The translations under genes were made by a program, and so were the position numbers. From the NCBI GenBank assembly GCA_049680295.1, contig JBAUHN010000253.1, forward strand, positions 1 through 6,215: DNA of 6,215 bases, read 5' to 3'. The stretch comes from JBAUHN01 sp049680295. GTDB lineage: Bacteria > Pseudomonadota > Alphaproteobacteria > Rhodobacterales > Rhodobacteraceae. Under the pieces are notes generated by a model. That model was not told the origin of the DNA. It was given only the letters and a program-made list of their open reading frames with translations, and did no database searches. Below are positions 1 to 5,162 of this stretch, piece by piece. Within the stretch, counting starts at the first letter, position 1. Each line of letters starts with the position of its first letter.

Positions 1-86
1 AGCTGTGCCAGACACAGCACCCGCAGTGGCACGATCTTGGGCCCGGCCGCGGCGTGCGCTGCCATTTTGCGGAGACAAGGCTTTGA
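1..86 (+). CDS. C-terminal end of OppD/DppD-type ABC transporter ATPase (partial, start outside window)
   Basis: The reading frame beginning at base 3 is open from the window edge to a TGA at 84-86 and gives about 27 residues, including LCQTQHPQWHDLGPG and then VRCHFAETRL. A short tail with a cysteine, a 'GPG' turn and an 'R-C-H-F' ending is typical of the oligopeptide-type C-terminal extension of OppD/DppD ATPases, which lies after the nucleotide-binding domain. The next gene, an OppF-type ATPase, starts inside this stop codon, the usual OppD-OppF order. In the family this protein hydrolyses ATP at the cytoplasmic face of a peptide or nickel importer. Only the tail is visible, so it cannot be judged intact. 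The call rests on a short match plus gene order and is fairly but not fully secure. Confidence 0.68.
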   Translation, partial: LCQTQHPQWHDLGPGRGVRCHFAETRL

Positions 87-586
87 ATGATCCGCTGCTA
101 GAGGCGCAGAACCTGTCGGTCCGCTACCAGTTGCCCCAGCCAATTGGTGACTGGCTGCAGCGCCGCCAGCGCTATGTGGATGCGGTGATTGATGCGAATT
201 TTACGCTGTCTGAAGGGCAGACACTGGCGATTGTCGGCGAATCCGGTTCGGGAAAATCCTCGCTTGGCCGCGCCCTTGTCGGGCTGGAAGCGGCCAGCGG
301 CGGCAAGGTCCTTTTCCGGGGTGCCGATCCCATGGAAGCCAACCCGCGCGGAACCCCCGCATTCCACCGCGAGGTGGCGATGATGTTCCAGGATCCGATC
401 TCCTCGCTCTCCCCCCGGCGCAACGTGTTTCAGCTGATCTCGGAACCTTTCCGCATCCACGGTGTCAAGACCGGCGGCATGCGGGCCGAGGTTGAACGGC
501 TTTTGGGGCTTGTGGGCCTGCCTAGGGAAATCGCCGACCGCTACCCGCATCAATTGTCGGGCGGTCAGGCGCGGCGGGTGGCCTAA
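83..586 (+). pseudogene. OppF/DppF-type ABC transporter ATPase, truncated after the signature motif
   Basis: The family protein is the second ATPase of a peptide-type ABC importer, working on the cytoplasmic face. I place the start at TTG 83, which overlaps the upstream stop as TTGA and has GGAGA at 71-75 as ribosome binding site; the ATG at 87 is out of frame. From this start the protein has 167 residues: Walker A GESGSGKSS at 52-60, Q-loop MFQDP at 101-105 and signature LSGGQ at 158-162. It stops at TAA 584-586 shortly after the signature. Family members continue for roughly 100 or more further residues with Walker B, D-loop and H-switch, all missing here. From about base 580 the sequence becomes an IS110-type transposase read in another frame, so the break is a junction and not a point mutation. 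ATP hydrolysis would be lost; a nonfunctional remnant is by far the likeliest reading. Confidence 0.88.
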
Positions 587-858
587 CACCGAAACAGCAT
601 TCAACGGGCGGCAAGACCCGTTTGGGTCGAACGTCGAAAATGGGACAGCGCGATATCAGGCGGCTTCTCATCATTGGAGCCATGGCTGTGATTCAAGCCG
701 CCGAACGACGTGGTTCATCAGAAAATACATGGCTGACGCGCATGCTTGCGCGCAAGCCAAAGATGCTGGTTGCTGTTGCACTGGCAAACAAGATCGCCCG
801 TACCGCATGGTCTTTGATGGCCCGCGGTGGGGTGTACCGGAGCCCGCTCACTGCCTGA
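580..858 (+). pseudogene. IS110-family transposase, C-terminal fragment (copy A)
   Basis: Read from GGC at 580 in a frame distinct from the ATPase, the sequence gives 92 residues beginning GLTPKQHSTGGKTRLGR, followed by SKMGQRDIRRLLIIGAMAV, then the LARKPKMLVAVALANK segment, and stops at TGA 856-858. This is the typical C-terminal end of IS110-family DEDD transposases/recombinases (Transposase_20 domain): the GLTP motif, the serine-glycine stretch, the 'SK-G---R-LL--GA' helix and the 'R-P---VA-ALANK-AR--W' tail. The N-terminal RuvC-like DEDD domain and the start of the C-terminal domain are missing, so it cannot transpose. The TTG at 622 is an in-frame codon and not a meaningful start, because family similarity continues upstream of it to the junction. 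The reading frame itself shows no internal stop, suggesting the truncation is fairly recent. Confidence 0.88.
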
Positions 859-1127
859 CGGCACTGCAGCGGGTACGAAAGGAATGCGGCAGTTCTAAAG
901 CGGAGGTTATGGGCGCAAAGTCGAGAATGGCGAGATCAGAAGAACCCGTGAGGACACAGGCGGCTTAGACCGCGCAGGGCCGATGTGGATCTGATCTTCG
1001 AATAAACCATAATGGCCCACGGTGTTTAGCAGCCGTATATGGAGGCCGGACACACGTGAGAACTCGGCCGCATTGCTTGTAATTACTGTTTGAAAAATCG
1101 CTTGCATTCCAGGGGGCGTCCACACAC
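859..1127 (+). other. Noncoding 3' end of IS110 copy A; possible remnant of its guide (bridge/seek) RNA region
   Basis: This gene-less stretch lies between the transposase stop codon and the start of the second transposase fragment. An imperfect stem-loop stands directly after the stop codon (863-893). A second, weaker one pairs ACGG at 1019-1022 with CCGT at 1033-1036, with flanking GGCC at 1014-1017 and 1044-1047. Known background: IS110-family elements carry a structured noncoding RNA in one noncoding end, and in the IS1111 group it lies downstream of the transposase gene. The position and length here fit such a region, but I cannot show transcription or identify guide loops. The open frames crossing it on either strand match nothing I recognise. 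Noncoding element end is fairly safe; the guide-RNA reading is inference. Confidence 0.45.
863..893 (+). repeat. Imperfect stem-loop just after the IS110 transposase stop codon
   Basis: ACTGCAGC at 863-870 can pair with GCGGCAGT at 886-893, giving seven base pairs and one A-G mismatch around a 15-base loop. It begins five bases after the stop codon at 856-858. No T-run follows, so it is not a standard terminator. It could be a structural element of the insertion sequence's noncoding RNA or chance pairing. Confidence 0.4.
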
Positions 1128-1435
1128 GTGTCCTCGAACTCGTTGCGAGTGACCCAAGTCTGATAGCGGTTGTGGAGCCGCTCTTGCGCGCCAGACGCAC
1201 CATAGTGGAAGCATTTGAGCGCCTCGACCGGCCTTGCATACAACTTGCCGGGCGTGATCCCATCTGTCGGCGGTTGATGACAGTTCCCGGCGTCGGCGTC
1301 ATTGTCGCGCTGACCTTCGTAACCGGAGTGGATGCCCCGGAACGCTTTGGGCGATCACGCGATGTTGGGGCACATTTTGGACTGACACCCAAGCGGTATA
1401 GCTCAGGCCAGATCGACTATGATGGTCAGATCACA
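1127..1435 (+). pseudogene. IS110-family transposase, internal fragment (copy B)
   Basis: An open frame from about 1127 encodes VLELVASDP, then EPLLRARRTIVEAFERLDR, then ICRRLMTVPGVGVIVALTF, then RFGRSRDVGAHFGLTPKRY and SSGQIDYDGQI. This is the part of an IS110-family transposase running from the helical linker into the Transposase_20 domain, with the hallmark 'TVPGVG' helix-hairpin-helix motif and 'R-S-DVGA-FGLTP'. The N-terminal DEDD domain is missing, as is everything after about residue 'DGQI' (base 1432), where 'SK-GD---R' would be expected. The frame runs on to a stop at 1475-1477, but the last 14 codons read into unrelated DNA. The GTG at 1172 is not a real start because similarity continues upstream of it. 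It differs clearly from copy A in the shared GLTP region, so this is a second element and not the missing half of the first. Nonfunctional. Confidence 0.86.
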
Positions 1436-1439
1436 TCGA

Positions 1440-1780
1440 GACTAATTCATATGAAAAGTAAACATCTTCGGCAGTAAAGTCGGCGCCGGTTCGGAACGTT
1501 ACGCCCCCGCGGAGCGTAAACCGCCAGCCATTCTCGCTGCTCAGAATTTCCCATGAGGTTGCCAGAGACGGTTCAATCACCATGCTTTGATTGCGACGAA
1601 CGAGGCCTTCGCAGACGTTGTTCAAGAATGAAATCACCGGGGCAGAGTTAACCGGATGTGGGTCCATCGTCTGGGGATCATTGTTCGACGCCCAGCGAAA
1701 GGTTTCGGGCACTACACTCAAAGCGCTGACGCCAAGCGCAGAACTCAGCAAGCCAGCGTGAAGCAAGTTGCGTTTTTCAT
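1440..1780 (-). pseudogene. Peptide-type ABC transporter solute-binding protein, 5' fragment with apparent frameshift at the start
   Basis: Minus-strand frame with a leader-like KRNLLHAGLLSSALGVSALS, then ETFRWASNNDPQTMDPHP, FLNNVCEGLVRRNQ, SLATSWEILSSENGWRFTLR and FTAEDVYFSYE. This is the N-terminal part of an SBP_bac_5-family protein (periplasmic binding protein of peptide/nickel importers): an export signal, the 'DPQTMDPH' opening, and the 'W-FTLR-GVTF--G--FTAEDV-FS' core. About 110 residues remain of the usual 500 or more; the rest is lost where it meets IS110 copy B near 1440. The natural start is ATG at 1780-1778 with AAAGGAG at 1792-1786, but it is one base out of frame and hits TGA after ten codons. 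One more A in the A5 run (1773-1777) would restore it. It is only a distant relative of the intact binding protein at 2325. Pseudogene by two independent signs. Confidence 0.82.
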
Positions 1781-1785
1781 CTCTT

Positions 1786-1792
1786 CTCCTTT
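1786..1792 (-). promoter_or_regulatory. Ribosome binding site of the broken solute-binding protein gene
   Basis: The minus strand reads AAAGGAG here, five bases before the ATG at 1780-1778. This strong, well-placed site marks that ATG as the original start, although the coding frame that follows is shifted by one base relative to it. It is the main evidence that a base was lost in the A-run just inside the gene. Confidence 0.7.
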
Positions 1793-1869
1793 TCCTAAGT
1801 CTGGAGGACCTCTGTGAACGAAAGCACCCGTTGATTAGACCTCGAATCAATTCCACGACAGCTGATCAC

Positions 1870-2061
1870 TCCACGGTTGCCGATTGCACGGTACCTGAGC
1901 CTTGCAGACTTGCTATGATTCCGGTTCCTTTCCCTTCTGAACAGCCTCGTACCGAGCTCGGCTTCCAAAGACCTAGACACAAACAGTGTCGCGGGTTCGT
2001 ACTTTCTTGACATCACATCCCTGCTTGAGATGTCAGTCAGGTCACAAAGTCCGAATTTCAT
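1870..2061 (-). pseudogene. Probable remnant of a LysR-family regulator (DNA-binding domain piece)
   Basis: A minus-strand frame starting at ATG 2061-2059 contains VSRSLEAELGTRLFRRERNR followed by NH (coded by 1980-1915). This matches the second half of the LysR winged helix-turn-helix domain, where 'SRAI-ALEAELG--LFRRER' covers the end of the recognition helix and the wing. The residues before it do not show the usual 'F---A----ISQPALS' helix, and those after it lose resemblance at once. No effector-binding domain follows. Intact LysR proteins have about 300 residues. The piece lies upstream of, and on the same strand as, the broken binding-protein gene, so it may have been its regulator, but that is inference. 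The match is short; a chance resemblance cannot be excluded. Confidence 0.4.
2008..2035. repeat. Inverted repeat TGACATC / GATGTCA
   Basis: TGACATC at 2008-2014 and GATGTCA at 2029-2035 are perfect inverted copies separated by 14 bases. The site falls inside the region of the presumed LysR remnant, so it may be chance within former coding sequence. A dyad of this size could also be an operator. No T-run follows on either strand, so a terminator is unlikely. Confidence 0.3.
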
Positions 2062-2324
2062 CGGCACGAGAACAGCAATCCAATTCAGTAGTCACCGATG
2101 TAGCGCCAAACCAGAAGATCATGATCATAAATTATTCAAATGAGACGAATCGTGATTTTTTATGACCACGTTCTTCTTGCTTGCCGCCATAAGCAGTTTC
2201 TAGGTTGCGGACAGGAAAAGACGTCCGGCCGTGGAGTCGGTCGCAGAGACCCCGGGTTTGCAAAGCTACCGCTTCAACATTCCGGACATACTAGGGCGTT
2301 TTGGCACAAAACAGGGAAAAAGAA
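2062..2324 (+). promoter_or_regulatory. Presumed promoter and leader region of the transport operon
   Basis: No convincing gene lies in these 263 bases. The part from about 2117 to 2165 is markedly AT-rich for this window, which suits a promoter region. It starts with a perfect 10-base palindrome GATCATGATC at 2117-2126. A small dyad, TGCTT at 2178-2182 and AAGCA at 2191-2195, lies farther down. I could not find a -35/-10 pair good enough to name. The region presumably contains the transcription start of the operon beginning at 2325, because the upstream genes point the other way or are broken. Assignment is by position and composition only. Confidence 0.35.
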
Positions 2325-4001
2325 ATGAAGATAATCTCAAGATTTACAAATCGTAAGGGGCAGCCGCTGCCCAAGTCCTTTGAACAATCAGCGCGCAAGG
2401 CGCAGTCCGGCAGCGAGGTCGATCGCCGAGAGTTTCTGGCATTGGCCAGTGCCTTTGGGGCAACTGCTACTACCGCCTATGCAATGTTGGGTATGTCCAC
2501 GCCAGCATACGCAGCATCCCCTGCCAAAGGCGGCACCATGCGACTTGAGGTTGGTGTTCACGCGCTCAAGGACACGCGGACGATGGACTTTGCCGCGATG
2601 GCGATGGTGGCCTCGAACTGGCTGGAGTACCTTGTCGAATACAACAATGACGGCACGTTCGGGCCACGCCTGCTGGAAGACTGGTCCGTTAACGAGGATG
2701 CTACCGTTTATACCTTGAACGTCCGCAAGGGGGTGACCTGGAACAATGGCGAACCGTTCACCGCGCAGGACGTTGCGCGTAACATCGAGCGTTGGTGTGA
2801 CGCCGAAGTTGAAGGCAACGCCATGGCCTCCCGCCTGAGCTCGCTTGTCGACAGTGACACCAACAAAGCCGCCGCAGGTGCCATCTCGGTGCTGGATGAT
2901 CATACAGTCCAACTTACCTGTCGGTCTTCCGACATCACGGTTATCCCAAGTCTTGCTGACTATCCTGCACTGGTGGTTCCGCAAAGCTATACGCCTGAAA
3001 CCATGCTGTCTAACCCTGTCGGAACCGGCCCGTACAAACCGGTCGAATTCGAAGTCGGCGTGCGCGCCGTGGTCGAACGCAATACCGACCATTCGTGGTG
3101 GGGCGAAGGAACAGGCGCATGGGTCGACCGGTTCGAGTTTCTGGACTACGGCACCGACACATCCTCGGTTCTGGGCGCTGTCGAGGCCGAAGAGGTCGAC
3201 GTGACCTACAACCCACCGAGCGAGCATCTGGAATTGATGGAAGCCTTGGGCTGGCAGGTTAAATCCATCGACACAGGCTCAACCGTTGTGATCCGCGCCA
3301 ATCAGAATGCCGAAGTTGGTGGCATGAAACCCTATGCGGACCAGCGTGTGCGCAAGGCGCTGCAGATGGCGGTCAGCAATGAGTTGACGCTGGAGCTTGG
3401 GTTCAACAACAAAGGCAGCGCCGCCGAGAACCACCATGTTGCTCCCGCGCATCCGGAGTACGCCGATATCGGCAAACCTGTGCATGACCCCGCAGCCGCC
3501 AAGACCCTGATGGAAGAAGCCGGTATGGTCGACTTTGAACACGAGTTGATCTCGATTGACGGCGGCTTCCGCAAGGACACCGCTGATGCGATTGCCATCC
3601 AGCTGCGTGAGGCGGGCATAAACGTCAAACGCACTGTCATGCCAGGTTCGACGTTCTGGAATGACTGGACAAAGTACCCGTTCAGCATCACCGACTGGAA
3701 CCACCGCCCCCTCGGTGTCCAGCTTTATGGTATCTGCTATCAAAGCACCGCCAAATGGAACGAGGCCGGGTATTCCAACCCCGAATTCGACAGCCTTCTG
3801 GAAAAGGCGGTGGCAATCGCAGATGCAGGCGAACGCAGCAAGTTGATGGCCAAGCTGGAGCAGATGTTGGTGGACGATGCGGTCATGATCCAGCCGTATT
3901 GGCGGTCCTTGTTCCGGGCATCACATCCGGATGTCATCGGTGCCGAACCGCATATCTCTTTCCTCCCGCAGCTCTACAAGTGGGGCTGGGCCAGCGTCTG
4001 A
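2325..4001 (+). CDS. Peptide-type ABC transporter solute-binding protein with Tat signal (SBP_bac_5 family)
   Basis: Periplasmic binding protein of a peptide/nickel-type importer; it captures the solute and delivers it to the permeases encoded downstream. Start chosen at ATG 2325, with AGGGA at 2313-2317 as ribosome binding site; an in-frame TTG at 2301 lacks one. The protein has 558 residues, normal to slightly long for the family. The leader has a long hydrophilic N-region, a twin-arginine motif DRREFLAL (arginines 34-35), a hydrophobic stretch and a likely cleavage after AYA (about 63). It should therefore be exported folded by the Tat system; no lipobox is seen. The mature part shows the SBP_bac_5 pattern: LLEDW at about 116-120, LNVRKGVTWNNGEPFTAQDV at 131-150, then NPVGTGPYKP, and a C-terminal IQPYWRSLFRA. 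I recall close relatives in Rhodobacterales, but the solute is unknown. It heads the operon; the gap to the next gene is 63 bases and holds a strong hairpin. Confidence 0.95.
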   Translation: MKIISRFTNRKGQPLPKSFEQSARKAQSGSEVDRREFLALASAFGATATTAYAMLGMSTPAYAASPAKGGTMRLEVGVHALKDTRTMDFAAMAMVASNWLEYLVEYNNDGTFGPRLLEDWSVNEDATVYTLNVRKGVTWNNGEPFTAQDVARNIERWCDAEVEGNAMASRLSSLVDSDTNKAAAGAISVLDDHTVQLTCRSSDITVIPSLADYPALVVPQSYTPETMLSNPVGTGPYKPVEFEVGVRAVVERNTDHSWWGEGTGAWVDRFEFLDYGTDTSSVLGAVEAEEVDVTYNPPSEHLELMEALGWQVKSIDTGSTVVIRANQNAEVGGMKPYADQRVRKALQMAVSNELTLELGFNNKGSAAENHHVAPAHPEYADIGKPVHDPAAAKTLMEEAGMVDFEHELISIDGGFRKDTADAIAIQLREAGINVKRTVMPGSTFWNDWTKYPFSITDWNHRPLGVQLYGICYQSTAKWNEAGYSNPEFDSLLEKAVAIADAGERSKLMAKLEQMLVDDAVMIQPYWRSLFRASHPDVIGAEPHISFLPQLYKWGWASV

Positions 4002-4018
4002 TCGCGTTTGGCCAAACA

Positions 4019-4040
4019 GTACCGGCCTTCGGGCCGGTAC
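4019..4040 (+). promoter_or_regulatory. Perfect 9-bp hairpin with TTCG loop between binding-protein and permease genes
   Basis: GTACCGGCC at 4019-4027 pairs perfectly with GGCCGGTAC at 4032-4040 around the tetraloop TTCG (4028-4031), closed by a C-G pair. In RNA this is the exceptionally stable C(UUCG)G hairpin. It starts 17 bases after the stop of the binding-protein gene and ends 24 bases before the permease start. Only CACTTTGAAT follows, so the T-run of a full intrinsic terminator is missing. Comparable hairpins after binding-protein genes in other importers protect the upstream mRNA or cause partial termination, giving more binding protein than permease; that role is inferred here. Confidence 0.75.
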
Positions 4041-4064
4041 CACTTTGAATCCACAGGTAAATCC

Positions 4065-5150
4065 ATGGCTCATTTCATATTGCGTCGCCTTGGGGTGATG
4101 CTCCTAACAACGGTTTGTCTGACATTCATTGTTTTCTTCCTGACGAATCTGACGCCGAACCTTGAGAAGCTTGCCAAATCCGAGGCCAACACCCGGATGA
4201 GCGACGCCGAGGTCACAGGCTGGCTGGCAGAACGCGGCTATGATCAGAATGTCATCCTGCGCTACGGTCAATGGCTGGGTGTGGTGGCGTCTCTCAAGCT
4301 GACCGACACGGACGGGGTGATGTTCAGCCGCTGCGCCCGCCCGGAACGCCCGGCCGAAATTGCCCCGGATTACTGTGGCATCCTGCAAGGAGAGCTTGGG
4401 TTTTCCAGCGTTTTCAAGATCGAAGTCACCGAGGCAATCGCCAACCGTCTGGGCAAGACCGGGTATCTGATGCTGGCGGTGATGTGTGTCATGGTGCCGC
4501 TGGCGCTGATGATTGGCATATTGGCGGGGATGCGCGAAGGCTCAATCCTGGATCGCGTGTTGTCTGCATTCGCCATCATCACCACCTCAACCCCTGAATA
4601 TGTCTCCGCGATTATTCTGATTGCGGTATTTGCATCGAAGAATTCCGGGGTCTCTCCTCATTTGGTCGAATGGGGCATGATCGAGGGGCCGACCCTGTTC
4701 AAAGCCTCTGCCGCGACCGCCCTGAATGACATTACATTCGCAAATTTCACCCTGCCTGTGACAGCGCTGACGCTTTACGGCATGGGGTATATCGCCCGCA
4801 TGACGCGCGCTTCGATGGCCGAAGTCATGACCCAGCAATACATCCGCACCGCGCGGCTGAAAGGTGTGCCATTTCGCGCCATTGTTCTGAAACATGCACT
4901 ACGCAATGCCATGATTACCCCGTTCACGGTGATCATGCTGCAATTTCCATGGCTGCTGACCGGTGTCGTGATCGTCGAGACGATCTTTAACTACAAAGGC
5001 TTTGGCTGGTCGCTGGTTCAGGCCGCAGGCAACAACGATATCGAACTGTTGATGGGGATTTCTATCGTCGCAGTGATCGTCGTCCTGCTAACACAACTGA
5101 TTTCCGACATTGGATATGTCTACCTGAACCCGCGCATTCGGGTTTCGTAA
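4065..5150 (+). CDS. Peptide-type ABC transporter permease, DppB/OppB family
   Basis: Inner-membrane permease that, paired with the next gene product, forms the translocation channel of the importer. Start chosen at ATG 4065 with AGGT at 4054-4057 as a modest ribosome binding site; an in-frame TTG at 4008 would put the hairpin inside the coding sequence. The protein has 361 residues. The first membrane segment is at about 8-28 (N-terminal 'ILRRLGVMLLTT', typical of the family), with further segments near 133-155, 165-190, 228-243, 284-306 and 328-350. The cytoplasmic EAA loop that docks onto the ATPase is YIRTARLKGVPFRAIVLKHA at 259-278. The C-terminal 'YLNPRIRVS' ending is typical. Between YGQWL and GELGFS it has about 35 extra residues (roughly 73-108) with two cysteines, C90 and C104, on the predicted periplasmic side. 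Its stop overlaps the ribosome binding site of the next permease gene. Confidence 0.95.
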   Translation: MAHFILRRLGVMLLTTVCLTFIVFFLTNLTPNLEKLAKSEANTRMSDAEVTGWLAERGYDQNVILRYGQWLGVVASLKLTDTDGVMFSRCARPERPAEIAPDYCGILQGELGFSSVFKIEVTEAIANRLGKTGYLMLAVMCVMVPLALMIGILAGMREGSILDRVLSAFAIITTSTPEYVSAIILIAVFASKNSGVSPHLVEWGMIEGPTLFKASAATALNDITFANFTLPVTALTLYGMGYIARMTRASMAEVMTQQYIRTARLKGVPFRAIVLKHALRNAMITPFTVIMLQFPWLLTGVVIVETIFNYKGFGWSLVQAAGNNDIELLMGISIVAVIVVLLTQLISDIGYVYLNPRIRVS

Positions 5151-5162
5151 GGGGCTGCTCGC

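Larger units (their letters stand above)
580..1127 (+). mobile_element. Remnant of IS110-family insertion sequence (3' part with noncoding end), copy A
   Basis: This stretch is the right-hand part of an IS110-family element. It holds the C-terminal coding part of the transposase (to 858) and then about 270 bases without a convincing gene. The left end is lost at the junction with the truncated ATPase gene near 580. The right end is placed near 1127 because a second, unrelated IS110 reading frame becomes recognisable from there. The last bases, with GGGGGCGTCC at 1112-1121, resemble element ends I recall from alphaproteobacterial IS110 copies, but this was not checked. IS110-type elements usually lack long terminal inverted repeats and often make no target duplication, and I found neither here. 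The exact right boundary is uncertain by about 10 to 20 bases. Confidence 0.7.

Noticed and set aside
5..82. Upstream start (base 5) for the OppF-type ATPase
   Set aside because: The extra 26 residues do not resemble the family, while another frame here encodes the OppD-type C-terminus; TTG 83 with a ribosome binding site explains both.
462..968. Open plus-strand frame across the ATPase/IS junction
   Set aside because: It shadows the ATPase and the IS110 fragment, has no family resemblance, and the real IS110 frame is different.
907..1392. Minus-strand open frames opposite the IS110 pieces
   Set aside because: Antisense shadows of the copy B transposase and the noncoding IS end; the translations look like nothing known.
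2007..2035. Sigma-70 promoter with TTGACA at 2007-2012
   Set aside because: The -35 match is perfect but at 17 bases spacing the -10 place reads ATGTCA, which is poor; the site also lies within the presumed LysR remnant.
2301..2324. TTG at 2301 as start of the binding-protein gene
   Set aside because: No ribosome binding site in front, whereas ATG 2325 has AGGGA at suitable distance and gives a normal Tat leader.
2140..2328. Possible 62-residue gene in front of the transport operon
   Set aside because: No recognisable motif or ribosome binding site seen, low-GC leader region, and it overlaps the start of the binding-protein gene.
4019..4050. Intrinsic terminator at the inter-gene hairpin
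   Set aside because: The stem is strong but no T-run follows, and the permeases behind it appear to be in the same operon, so full termination is unlikely.
4008..4064. TTG at 4008 as start of the DppB-type permease
   Set aside because: It would add 19 unrelated residues encoded by the hairpin before the typical family N-terminus; ATG 4065 fits better.
4104..4388. Minus-strand open frames opposite the binding-protein and permease genes
   Set aside because: Antisense shadows of well-supported plus-strand genes with no family resemblance.
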